Source of the DNA: CAYZMS01 sp964479625
GTDB lineage: Bacteria > Bacteroidota > Bacteroidia > Chitinophagales > Saprospiraceae
Assembly (NCBI GenBank): GCA_964479625.1
Contig: CAYZMS010000005.1
Coordinates: forward strand, 112,868-176,867
Direction: 5' to 3'
DNA: 64,000 nt
Shown in pieces: positions 12,831 to 21,090 of the stretch; the stretch's first letter is position 1, and the number at the start of each line of letters is the position of its first letter. The position numbers and the translations under genes were made by a program. The notes below the pieces were generated by a model. The model saw only the letters and a list, made by a program, of their open reading frames with translations, did not search any database and was not told the origin of the DNA.

Positions 12831-12838
12831 CAAATATA
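12831..12838 (-). promoter_or_regulatory. Bacteroidota -7 promoter box for the lipoprotein-asnB pair
   Basis: Read on the minus strand this is TATATTTG, an exact match to TAnnTTTG, about 27 bp before the ATG at 12804. I see no clear -33 TTTG at the usual spacing, so the call rests on the -7 box and its position. Confidence 0.45.
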
Positions 12839-12981
12839 GTTGTAGTTTTTAGAAGCTCATGATTGGGAGTTGTTAAAATAGCGGCTTAGGTTTGAAGAAT
12901 ACGCTCCAGGCTAAGTGTCCTAACTTTTTCTTTCCCAGGCTGAAAGCCTTGCATTTCCTGATGAACAAATAAAGAGAATAC

Positions 12982-13013
12982 TTGCCAATTTGATAGTAAT
13001 ACTTTTATATTTG
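12982..13013 (+). promoter_or_regulatory. Bacteroidota-type promoter for isocitrate dehydrogenase
   Basis: TATATTTG (13006-13013) matches the TAnnTTTG -7 consensus. A TTG at 12982-12984 lies 21 nt upstream, near the expected -33 position. Transcription would start about 13020, roughly 20 nt before the ATG at 13041. Confidence 0.55.
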
Positions 13014-13040
13014 CAGGCAATTCAAACAAAACCAAATCAA

Positions 13041-14573
13041 ATGGCATTAAAAACTTCTTCTTACGTAGAGGCGATTCCCAATGGGAATGCTGAACCTCCC
13101 CGTGTAACGGTTGCTCCCGGTGATGGAATTGGTCGTGAAATAATGACCGCAACTCTGGATATTCTAGATGCGGCAGGTGCCGACCTGGAGTACGAAGAGA
13201 TCACGATCGGTAAGGAAATGTTCCTGGCTGGACACAGTTCCGGGATCAGCCCGGAAGCTTGGGATGTTTTGCGCCGTAATATGGTGTTTTTAAAGGGGCC
13301 AATCACTACCCCTCAGGGAGGTGGGTATAAAAGTTTGAATGTTACCATTCGAAAGACCCTGGGCCTATACGCGAATGTGCGACCCTGTAGGGCGTATACC
13401 CCATATGTGGAAAGCCATTTCCCCAATATGGACCTGGTCGTGGTTCGGGAAAACGAAGAAGACCTATATGCCGGTATAGAGCACCAGCAAACCCCAGAGG
13501 TAGTTCAGTGCCTGAAACTGGTCAGTCGCCCGGGTTGCGAGCGGGTTATTCGGTATGCTTTTGAATATGCAAGGGCTTACGGCCGAAAAAAGGTTACCTG
13601 CATGACCAAAGATAATATCATGAAACACACGGATGGTTTATTCCATCAGGTGTTTGATGAGGTCGCTGCGGAGTACCCCAGTATCGAAGCAGATCATTAC
13701 ATTATTGATATCGGTTCGGCCTTGCTGGCTGACCGTCCGGATCAGTTCGATGTGATCGTTACCTTAAATTTATACGGAGATATCGTGTCTGATATTACGG
13801 CCCAGGTGGCAGGCTCTGTTGGTTTGGGTGGGTCTGCAAATATAGGCCCTCACGTTTCCATGTTCGAAGCCATTCATGGCTCAGCTCCTGATATTGCGGG
13901 CAAGGGTATTGCAAACCCCTCGGGCCTGGTGCATGCGGCATGCATGATGCTAACCCATTTGGGGCAAGCACAAACTGCTGAGCGTATTTTGAATGCCCTT
14001 TTGAAAACCCTGGAGGATGGCATACACACCAATGACCTCTACAACGAATCCTTCTCCCGTCAACGGGTTGGAACACAGGGTTTTGCAAAAGCGGTCATTC
14101 AACGATTGGGGCAACGGCCGGAGAAGTTGACCCCGGCAACCTTTGGTGACTCCGCAAAACCCATTCAGGTAGAAGTAAAACCCACCGCAGCGGTTGACAA
14201 AATATTACAAGGAGTGGATGTCTTTATCGATTGGACGGAAAAGGAGCGCAACCCCGATGTGCTGGGAAAAGCGCTGGAAGCATTGGCAGGGGAAAAGCTA
14301 CAATTAAAAATGATCACCAATCGTGGCGTCAAGGTCTACCCCAACGGCTTTCCGGAAACCTTCTGTACCGACCACTGGCGGTGTCGCTTTGTGGCACAGG
14401 GGTCAAGGTTAATGCCTTCCGGTAATGGGATGCAAGCTGCGGTCCCGGTGGAGTATACCGAAATAACCGGCCTGCTCGAACGACTGGCTGAAGCAGGTCT
14501 GAATTTCATCAAGATCGAGAACCTATACTCGTTCAATGGGGAACGAGCTTATTCCCTGGGACAAGGGGAATAA
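13041..14573 (+). CDS. icd: isocitrate dehydrogenase, Thermus-type with C-terminal extension
   Basis: This TCA enzyme oxidises isocitrate to 2-oxoglutarate and CO2. Upstream in-frame codons exist, but the ATG at 13041 (MALKTSSYVE) fits the promoter and gives 510 residues. The isocitrate/isopropylmalate dehydrogenase fold is shown by APGDGIG (25-31), the substrate loop TTPQGGGYKSLN with Ser98, VVVRENEEDLYAG and ANPSGL. An extra domain of about 150 residues follows residue 358, as in the Thermus thermophilus enzyme. Ser98 aligns with E. coli Ser113, the residue phosphorylated by AceK, and aceK lies at 48459-50204. Cofactor preference (NAD or NADP) cannot be read reliably here. Confidence 0.88.
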   Translation: MALKTSSYVEAIPNGNAEPPRVTVAPGDGIGREIMTATLDILDAAGADLEYEEITIGKEMFLAGHSSGISPEAWDVLRRNMVFLKGPITTPQGGGYKSLNVTIRKTLGLYANVRPCRAYTPYVESHFPNMDLVVVRENEEDLYAGIEHQQTPEVVQCLKLVSRPGCERVIRYAFEYARAYGRKKVTCMTKDNIMKHTDGLFHQVFDEVAAEYPSIEADHYIIDIGSALLADRPDQFDVIVTLNLYGDIVSDITAQVAGSVGLGGSANIGPHVSMFEAIHGSAPDIAGKGIANPSGLVHAACMMLTHLGQAQTAERILNALLKTLEDGIHTNDLYNESFSRQRVGTQGFAKAVIQRLGQRPEKLTPATFGDSAKPIQVEVKPTAAVDKILQGVDVFIDWTEKERNPDVLGKALEALAGEKLQLKMITNRGVKVYPNGFPETFCTDHWRCRFVAQGSRLMPSGNGMQAAVPVEYTEITGLLERLAEAGLNFIKIENLYSFNGERAYSLGQGE

Positions 14574-14580
14574 GCAGGTG

Positions 14581-14642
14581 GGTGTCAGGGTGACCCCTTA
14601 AGCGACAGATGAATTTTGGGCACCCTGATACCTTATTTTTTT
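14581..14642 (+). terminator. intrinsic terminator of icd
   Basis: GGTGTCAGGGTG (14581-14592) pairs with CACCCTGATACC (14621-14632) with one mismatch. TTATTTTTTTT follows directly. It starts 8 bp after the icd stop codon. Confidence 0.75.
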
Positions 14643-14687
14643 CAAGGGAGGGAAGAAAAGGTTGTTGGACAACCCATTGAAGCCCTT

Positions 14688-16712
14688 TCAAGCAGATGTT
14701 TTCAGTTTTACTTTAAGGGCGAATAGTTCATCCCGGAATTGAGCAGCTGAAATAAAATCCAGTTCCTTAGCTGCTTTTTTCATTTTTCGTCCAGTTTCCT
14801 GAATGAGTTTTTCCAGATCATCCCGGCCCATATATTCCAGTACAGGGTCGGCAGCGGTGCCAACCGAGTCTGGCTCCACATAGGCTTTGGCAGTTTTCCC
14901 TCTAATGTCGAGAATTGATTTTTGATTGAGAATATCCTCGCGGGATTTGAGGACCGTTTGGGGAGTTATACCGTGTTGTTCATTATATTCCATTTGAATG
15001 GCTCTACGTCGGTTGGTCTCGTCTATGGTTTGCTGCATGGAATCGGTGATCGTATCCGCATAAAAAATAACAAGTCCGTTGGCATTACGGGCAGCTCTGC
15101 CGGCGGTTTGGGTAAGCGAACGATCATTCCGTAGGAAGCCTTCTTTATCGGCATCAATGATAGCGACCAGGGAAACTTCGGGCAAGTCGAGACCTTCCCT
15201 TAGGAGGTTCACACCGACCAACACGTCAAATTCTCCCAGACGAAGGTCCCTGATGATCTCCACGCGCTCCATAGTATCTACTTCTGAATGAATATAGCGT
15301 ACCTTGACCCTGAGTTTGGTCATATATTTGGTTAACTCTTCTGCCATACGTTTGGTCAGGGTAGTGACCAGAACCCGTTCCTGGCGTTCGACCCTGATCC
15401 GCACTTCTTCCAGCAGGTCATCGATCTGATTAAGGCTGGGGCGTACTTCAATCGGGGGGTCGAGCAGTCCTGTCGGGCGAATGAGTTGTTCGACGATCTC
15501 GCCCTCGGTCTGTTCCAGTTCGTAGTCTCCCGGGGTAGCGCTGACATAAATAACCTGATTGATCAGACTTTGGAATTCCGGAAAGTTCAAGGGGCGGTTA
15601 TCTATTGCAGAGGGGAGCCGAAAGCCATGGTCAACCAGGCTTAGTTTTCGGGCCCGATCGCCGCCATACATGCCGCGAACCTGTGGGATGGTCACGTGGC
15701 TTTCGTCAATTACCATGAGGTAATCATCCGGGAAGTAATCCAGTAGAGTAAAGGGGCGGGTTCCCGGAGCGCGGCCGTCAAAAAAACGGGAGTAGTTTTC
15801 CACTCCATTGCAATACCCTAATTCTTTCATCATTTCCACATCGAAAGTCGTACGCTCATGAATGCGCCGGGCTTCGATCAGCCTTGCTTCCCGTTCGAAA
15901 TATTTTTCCTGCTCATGCAGTTCATCCTGAATATCGCGAATGATCTGGTATATTCGATCTCGTGGAGCAATGTAGAGGTTGGCCGGGAAAATGGCAGCAG
16001 TTTCCATTCGCTCAATGCGCTTCCCCGACTCTACTTCGATCTGTTCGATCTCCTCGATCTCATCCCCGAAGAAGGTAATCCGGTAGCCGTAATCGACATA
16101 GGGAAGGTTGATGTCGACGGTATCTCCACGCACCCGGAAGGTGGCCCGCCGGAAATCCGTTTCTGTTCTGGAGTAAAGACTTTCGACGAGGAGGTAAAGC
16201 AAGCTGTTGCGGGTTATGCTTTGCCCCTTTTTTATTCGAATGATACCGGATTTATAATCTTCCGGATTGCCCATACCGTAGATACAGGAAACGGAGGCGA
16301 CGATAATAATATCCCTTCGCCCGGAGAGCAGGGAAGAAGTTGCCCGCAGCCGCAGTTTGTCAACCTCTTCATTAATGGAAAGGTCCTTTTCGATATAGGT
16401 ATCCGAAACAGAGATATATGCTTCGGGCTGGTAGTAATCATAATAGGAAACAAAATACTCTACGGCATTATCGGGAAAAAACTCCCGGAATTCCCCGTAA
16501 AGCTGAGCTGTCAGGGTTTTATTATGGGTAAGCACGAGGGTTGGGCGGTTGAGTCGTGCAATGACGTTGGCAACGGTAAAGGTTTTCCCTGAACCGGTTA
16601 CACCCAGGAGGACCTGTGCAGGTTCGCCGGTATCAATCCCACGGATCAGGTTTTCAATTGCCTGGGGTTGGTCTCCGGTGGGTTCAAATTTGGAAGTAAG
16701 TTGGAAGGCCAT
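14688..16712 (-). CDS. uvrB: excinuclease ABC subunit B
   Basis: The damage-verifying helicase-like subunit of nucleotide excision repair. It is 674 residues, full family length. Walker A is GVTGSGKT (about 37-44). Other hallmarks are the beta-hairpin region SYYDYYQPEAYI, the DEAH-type VIDESH, the YVSATPGDYE block, the C-terminal helicase motif QTAGRAARN, and a terminal UVR motif (DLEKLIQ...AAQFRDEL). It is the last gene of a minus-strand operon, 9 nt after the TrpF-family gene. Confidence 0.97.
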   Translation of the reverse strand: MAFQLTSKFEPTGDQPQAIENLIRGIDTGEPAQVLLGVTGSGKTFTVANVIARLNRPTLVLTHNKTLTAQLYGEFREFFPDNAVEYFVSYYDYYQPEAYISVSDTYIEKDLSINEEVDKLRLRATSSLLSGRRDIIIVASVSCIYGMGNPEDYKSGIIRIKKGQSITRNSLLYLLVESLYSRTETDFRRATFRVRGDTVDINLPYVDYGYRITFFGDEIEEIEQIEVESGKRIERMETAAIFPANLYIAPRDRIYQIIRDIQDELHEQEKYFEREARLIEARRIHERTTFDVEMMKELGYCNGVENYSRFFDGRAPGTRPFTLLDYFPDDYLMVIDESHVTIPQVRGMYGGDRARKLSLVDHGFRLPSAIDNRPLNFPEFQSLINQVIYVSATPGDYELEQTEGEIVEQLIRPTGLLDPPIEVRPSLNQIDDLLEEVRIRVERQERVLVTTLTKRMAEELTKYMTKLRVKVRYIHSEVDTMERVEIIRDLRLGEFDVLVGVNLLREGLDLPEVSLVAIIDADKEGFLRNDRSLTQTAGRAARNANGLVIFYADTITDSMQQTIDETNRRRAIQMEYNEQHGITPQTVLKSREDILNQKSILDIRGKTAKAYVEPDSVGTAADPVLEYMGRDDLEKLIQETGRKMKKAAKELDFISAAQFRDELFALKVKLKTSA

Positions 16713-16721
16713 AAATTGATT

Positions 16722-17378
16722 TTATGCATAAACGGCAGCAAAAAAAGCTGCCAGTTTTTGTTCGTCCAGCTGTCCGTTAGTTCGAATACCTGAACAAAGG
16801 TCGAGGCCGAAGGGTTCGACCGTTTGGAGAGCGTCCTGTACATTGTCCGGCTTAAGGCCTCCTGCAAGAAAAACGGGCTTCCCGGCTTGTTGCCGAATAC
16901 GCCTGCTTAGGGTCCAGTCATGCTTTCGACCGGTGCCACCTAACTCCTTGACCGCCAGTGTAGGATTACCGCTATCTAAAAGTAGGGCATCAACCTGAGG
17001 GGCAATTTTCAGGGCATCCTGGATAGAAGCTTCATTGCGGACATGAATAGCCTGGACTAGCTTTATCCCGGGAAGGGCTTTACGCAGGTCTAGGTAGGAG
17101 CCCTTCGAAAGGGTATCAACGATTTGTATGGTAGAGGTATGCACCTTTTGATGATGCCGGACAATAGCAGGAACATTGGTCTCGCTTGTTAATAAAAAAG
17201 TCGAAACAGGAGGTGGCGTTTGAAGGGCGATCAATTTAATAAGGTGGTCTGGGATTACTCCGGGGCCACTCGGCATAGAACCCACTAAGCCGAGCGCATC
17301 AGCTCCATAGGCAATAGCCATGTCAGCGTCCTGTTTGGAACTGATGCAACAGATCTTGATTCTCGGTCGTAAGCTCAT
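16722..17378 (-). CDS. trpF: phosphoribosylanthranilate isomerase (TrpF) family protein
   Basis: TrpF carries out the Amadori rearrangement in tryptophan synthesis. The 218-residue product has the family landmarks: KICC near the N terminus (usual KICG, with the catalytic Cys), GADALGLV, LLLDS (catalytic Asp), GGTGRKHDW, FLAGGLKPDNV for phosphate binding, and a late GLDLCSGIR. The start is the ATG at 17378, which overlaps the stop of the upstream gene as ATGA, implying translational coupling. No other trp gene is in the window, so it may be a stand-alone trpF or a paralogue with a changed role. The early RPRIKICCISS differs somewhat from typical TrpF. Confidence 0.72.
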   Translation of the reverse strand: MSLRPRIKICCISSKQDADMAIAYGADALGLVGSMPSGPGVIPDHLIKLIALQTPPPVSTFLLTSETNVPAIVRHHQKVHTSTIQIVDTLSKGSYLDLRKALPGIKLVQAIHVRNEASIQDALKIAPQVDALLLDSGNPTLAVKELGGTGRKHDWTLSRRIRQQAGKPVFLAGGLKPDNVQDALQTVEPFGLDLCSGIRTNGQLDEQKLAAFFAAVYA

Positions 17379-17854
17379 GTATTCATCATTCGAATGATCA
17401 ATAAAGCTATAATCCACCAAGCCAAAATCACCGACCAAAAGACCAGTCCATAAGCACCCTTTTCCAGCCAGTGGCCGAGGGCGACTCCGGCTGGAAGGGC
17501 AATGGGGAAAATCAAGGTCATCAGAATGGCAGCAGGCCAAGCCCGGTCGGATGCGTTTCCGGAAAGGACAGACCCGGTAATCCCGCTTAACTCTCCAGGG
17601 ATTAATAGCAACATGCCAGGCAATCCCATCAAGGGGATACAGCCGAAAATAGCTATACTCAGGCCAATCAGGCCCATGTTTCGGATTTGTCGGGCGGCTT
17701 TCCAGGCAGGCTCTTCCTTATAGGTCGGCAGTGTTTCCTGTTCAGTCTGTTCAATTGAAAATGCTTTTTTGACCTGATGCATTTTAAAAGCGCCAAAGGC
17801 TGGAAAAACCAGATAGCCAATAGCCAAAAAAAGTAAGCCTGCGGAAGCTGACAT
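17375..17854 (-). CDS. small multi-pass membrane protein, unknown function
   Basis: The 159-residue product has about four hydrophobic segments (roughly residues 5-23, 60-85, 105-130 and 138-156) and a charged stretch between the first two. I do not recognise the family. It starts 9 nt after the adenylate cyclase stop and overlaps the TrpF-family gene by 4 nt, so it belongs to that operon. Confidence 0.75.
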   Translation of the reverse strand: MSASAGLLFLAIGYLVFPAFGAFKMHQVKKAFSIEQTEQETLPTYKEEPAWKAARQIRNMGLIGLSIAIFGCIPLMGLPGMLLLIPGELSGITGSVLSGNASDRAWPAAILMTLIFPIALPAGVALGHWLEKGAYGLVFWSVILAWWIIALLIIRMMNT

Positions 17855-17863
17855 GGATTCGGA

Positions 17864-19429
17864 TTATGCCGGAGTCACTTCGCGTTCTTTTTCTACAAAG
17901 TACATATCGATCTGCCCTTTGTTCTTGGCGTTGATCTTACCCCGGTAAGTACATTCAAATTTATACTTGATTTGCTGAAAAGTATCGTTGGAAATATTTA
18001 CCCTTCCCACCGTTCCTTCAGCCTCCAGGCGGGCTGCAATATTTACCGTGTCCCCCCAAATATCGTAAGCAAATTTCTTTTCTCCAACCACACCTGCCAC
18101 CACTGGTCCCGTATGTATACCGATACGAGCTTCAAAAAAGGGAAGGCCTTTTGTCAGGCGATCTTCCTGATAATCCCGGAGGTATTCCTGCATTTCCAAA
18201 GCGGCCCGAACGAGGTTGTTAGGAAGCGAACGCCTGCCACTCAGGCCGCTTGCACACATATAGGCGTCTCCGATAGTTTTGATCTTTTCAATGTCGGGAT
18301 ACTTGCCAATGATCTTGTCAAATGCTTTAAAGCAAAGATCAAGCTGCTCGACCAGTTGTTCGGGGCTCATGCGTTCAGCGACCTGGCTGAAACCTTCAAA
18401 GTCGGAAAATAGTACATTGACCTCCTCATACCGCTTGGCGCTAGCCTGGTTTTTCGCCTTCAACTCGTCGGCAATATGTTGAGGTAGGATGTTAAGCAGC
18501 AGTTTGTCGGCCCGGGTTTTTTCTGTTTTGATCTCTTCGTTGGCCTTGGCCAGTTCTTTGGCCTTGCGCTTTCTGTACTGGGCGCTGTTTAGAGCCAGTG
18601 CAATGAAACCAAGAAAAGTGACAACGAGTAGACCGGCAGCCACCAGTCCGATGACCATAAGGTCATATCGAGCCGCAAAGGTATTCCATTGTTCCCGAAC
18701 TCTGTTCAAGCTAGCCTTAGCAGACTCCGATTCTTCCCGCAGGCGTTCGATCTCCCGTTGTTGCTCGGCTGTCAGTTGTTCTACCTTTTGGTTTTTTTGT
18801 AATAAACTGTCGAGTTTCCTTCGTGCAGCGAGCTCTTCCGGGCTGGGCCCTCTGGAGGTTTGATTGGTTTCGTTCTGGGATTGCTGAATTACCTGTTCAC
18901 CGCCCTGGGAGACCGATTCTACTTCAAGCATAGCCTTTCGAACTTCCTCCAGGGTAGCTTGTAGGTGCTGGTTTTGTTGTTCGAGCTGTGCTTTTTGAGA
19001 TCTTAGCAATTGATTTTCCATCTGTTTGCGTTCTAGTGCTTCGGGGTCAGCACCTTCCCGGATAATGGTTGGCCTGGTGTTGAGATTATCCTGTAAATAA
19101 TCGATCGCCTGGAGGTTATCATTTTTCAATAGACGGTATTCATCGCCCCGATAATTGCTATTCAACTCTCGGAGTGCTTCAAGGTATAATGCATTATCGT
19201 TAGCTTGGCGGGAAAGGGAGATCGAGCGGCGCAACCAATCCTTTTCGTTTCGATCGTTGCGAAGGCGGCCGTGTAAACGGGCAATTTCAAGGGCAAGTTG
19301 CCCTTGTTCCCGGGCAGAAGAAGCTTCCTTATAAGCAGACTCTTTTGTTTCCAGCTCTTCTTCAAGGCGGGCTTGAGCATTCATTAGGGTAGAGAAGGAT
19401 AAAATAAGTATCAGGAGCAGGTATTTCAT
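17864..19429 (-). CDS. membrane-anchored class III adenylate cyclase
   Basis: The product probably makes cAMP from ATP. From the ATG at 19429 it is 521 residues: a signal peptide (1-19), a helical region that may form TPR-like and coiled-coil structure (20-250), one transmembrane helix (about 257-280), a short linker, then the catalytic domain (about 330-515). Metal ligands are Asp343 (FSDFEGFS) and Asp388 (KTIGDAYM). The Lys384/Asp456 pair (in IKTIGD and YDIWGD) is the adenine-specifying combination. Asn463 and Arg467 are the transition-state residues. Every key residue is present. A TTG start 6 codons upstream is less likely. It is the first gene of a four-gene operon ending in uvrB; the sensed signal is unknown. 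Confidence 0.9.
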   Translation of the reverse strand: MKYLLLILILSFSTLMNAQARLEEELETKESAYKEASSAREQGQLALEIARLHGRLRNDRNEKDWLRRSISLSRQANDNALYLEALRELNSNYRGDEYRLLKNDNLQAIDYLQDNLNTRPTIIREGADPEALERKQMENQLLRSQKAQLEQQNQHLQATLEEVRKAMLEVESVSQGGEQVIQQSQNETNQTSRGPSPEELAARRKLDSLLQKNQKVEQLTAEQQREIERLREESESAKASLNRVREQWNTFAARYDLMVIGLVAAGLLVVTFLGFIALALNSAQYRKRKAKELAKANEEIKTEKTRADKLLLNILPQHIADELKAKNQASAKRYEEVNVLFSDFEGFSQVAERMSPEQLVEQLDLCFKAFDKIIGKYPDIEKIKTIGDAYMCASGLSGRRSLPNNLVRAALEMQEYLRDYQEDRLTKGLPFFEARIGIHTGPVVAGVVGEKKFAYDIWGDTVNIAARLEAEGTVGRVNISNDTFQQIKYKFECTYRGKINAKNKGQIDMYFVEKEREVTPA

Positions 19430-19515
19430 GCAATTACTCGTATTCAATTTTTTGCAAATTAACCAAGGATAAGGGAACGCTCAAACTTTATTTTAATTGC
19501 GTCTGTTTATTGGGC

Positions 19516-20256
19516 ATGCTTAACGAGTCTCAAATAGTCAGTGTCTCCTTTTTCGAATACAAGGGTTGGTCCAGGTCCTGGCAAGGGTTTCGGCAAATGG
19601 GGTTAATTCCTCCCCAATTAGCTTCCGTACCTGGCCTTAGCTTTGGTAAAATGCTGGGCAGTGGGGCTGGCAACGGCTTTAGCATTTGGCCTGATTTTGG
19701 CCGTTACGGTTTGCTACAGGTCTGGGATGCCAGGTCATATGCCGATCATTTTTTTGAGAAAAGTGATATTTTTCGAACCTTGCGGTCCGGGGCAAGCAGT
19801 TACTGGACGATCTTTTTAAGAACGGCGATAGTACATGGTAAATGGGATGGGGAGTGCCCTTTTAAGCCCAGTCTGGACTATTTGGAGGAAAGCCCGGTGG
19901 CAGTCTTAACGCGGGCTACTATCGAGCCCAAGCTTCTTTGGCGTTTTTGGCGATTTGTTCCCCCTGTCAGCAGATCGATGGGAGCACATCAGGAAGGTTT
20001 GTTGTTTGCCAAAGGGGTAGGGGAGCTGCCTTTGGTTCAGCAAGCAACATTTAGTATCTGGCAAAACAGTGGTCTGATGAAAGCTTATGCTTACCAGAAC
20101 GCACGTCACCGCGAAGTAGTTCGAAAAACCAGGGAGTTGGGATGGTACAAAGAGGAATTATTTGCTCGCTTCCATCCGATTGGAATAGATGGAACGGGGG
20201 CGGAGTTTGAGCGGTTGGAGTTAGCCCTTGGGATGAATCGAGAAAAAGAGGGGTGA
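19516..20256 (+). CDS. spheroidene monooxygenase-like protein (CrtA family)
   Basis: CrtA-family proteins introduce keto groups into carotenoids in purple bacteria and in some Bacteroidota (2-ketomyxol-type pigments). The 246-residue product has the family pattern: an RQMGL segment, PGLSFGKMLGSGAGNGFSIWPDFGRYGLLQVWD, and FLRTAIVHGKWDGECPF. ATG 19516 is preferred over the TTG two codons earlier. No other carotenoid gene is nearby, so the substrate is inferred only from the family. The gene diverges from the cyclase operon. Confidence 0.65.
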   Translation: MLNESQIVSVSFFEYKGWSRSWQGFRQMGLIPPQLASVPGLSFGKMLGSGAGNGFSIWPDFGRYGLLQVWDARSYADHFFEKSDIFRTLRSGASSYWTIFLRTAIVHGKWDGECPFKPSLDYLEESPVAVLTRATIEPKLLWRFWRFVPPVSRSMGAHQEGLLFAKGVGELPLVQQATFSIWQNSGLMKAYAYQNARHREVVRKTRELGWYKEELFARFHPIGIDGTGAEFERLELALGMNREKEG

Positions 20257-20286
20257 AAATTTGATTTTAACAATAATTTTACGTAT

Positions 20287-20320
20287 TAAGTGCCTTGCAC
20301 CTATAGACGCAAGGCACTTA
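20287..20320 (+). promoter_or_regulatory. 12-bp perfect inverted repeat abutting the start codon of the alpha/beta hydrolase gene
   Basis: TAAGTGCCTTGC (20287-20298) and GCAAGGCACTTA (20309-20320) pair perfectly around a 10-nt loop. The last base of the right arm is the A of the ATG. No T-run follows. In mRNA the stem would occlude the ribosome site; in DNA it is a good dimeric operator. Either is inference. Confidence 0.6.
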
Positions 20321-21081
20321 TGCAACTAAATTTCCGAACTTTTGGACAAGGCAAACCCTTGATCATTCTCCATGGTCTTTTTGGTAGCCTGGATAACTGG
20401 CAAACCCTGGCCCGATCTTTTGGAAAGGAGTTTCAAGTATTTACTGTTGATCAACGCAATCATGGTAAATCACCGCATGAACAGGTGATGGACTTTTCAA
20501 CAATGGCTACAGACCTGTTCGAATTTATGGAGCAGCAGGGCATACAAAAAGCGCACTTTCTGGGCCATTCGATGGGAGGTAAAACCGCCATGGAATTGGC
20601 ATTGCTCTATCCGGGGGCAGTGGAAAAGTTGGTGGTAGTTGATATTGCCCCAAGAGCTTATGAACCGGGGCACAATGCCATTTTTGAAGCTCTCCTAAAA
20701 TTGGACCCAGAACAGTTGGAGAGCCGCCAAGCAGCTGACGAAGCATTAGCTAAGGATATTTCCAGTTTTCCGATCCGCCAGTTTTTACTGAAAAATCTGG
20801 CACGAAGAAAAGAAGGAGGTTTTCACTGGAAAATGAACCTACCGGTGATTTATAAAAATTATTCGTCCTTGATCGCAAAAGTCCATCCAAAGGGACAGTT
20901 TGAGGGAGAAGCCTTATTCATCCGTGGTGGTAAATCGAGTTATATAGCCCCGAACGAATTGCCGCAAATTAAAGAACAGTTTCCGAATGCGTACTTGGTA
21001 ACAGTAGACGCGGCTGGGCATTGGGTCCATGCTGAGGCCCCGGAAGCCTTGCTAAATATAGTGACCGAATTTTTAAAATGA
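20320..21081 (+). CDS. alpha/beta hydrolase (YbfF-like esterase)
   Basis: A cytoplasmic serine hydrolase of 253 residues. The oxyanion region is HGLFGSLDNW, the nucleophile Ser84 lies in GHSMGG, and the catalytic His is in AAGHWVHAEAP near the C terminus. DQRNHGKSPH and VVDIAP are typical of the YbfF/acyl-CoA esterase branch. I chose the ATG at 20320 because the upstream GTG start lies inside the inverted repeat. The natural substrate is not apparent. It lies 63 nt after the CrtA-like gene on the same strand. Confidence 0.85.
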   Translation: MQLNFRTFGQGKPLIILHGLFGSLDNWQTLARSFGKEFQVFTVDQRNHGKSPHEQVMDFSTMATDLFEFMEQQGIQKAHFLGHSMGGKTAMELALLYPGAVEKLVVVDIAPRAYEPGHNAIFEALLKLDPEQLESRQAADEALAKDISSFPIRQFLLKNLARRKEGGFHWKMNLPVIYKNYSSLIAKVHPKGQFEGEALFIRGGKSSYIAPNELPQIKEQFPNAYLVTVDAAGHWVHAEAPEALLNIVTEFLK

Positions 21082-21090
21082 GAAAATAGG

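Noticed and set aside
15858..16592. 244-codon plus-strand frame opposite uvrB
   Set aside because: uvrB is unambiguous on the minus strand; the frame has no recognisable motifs.
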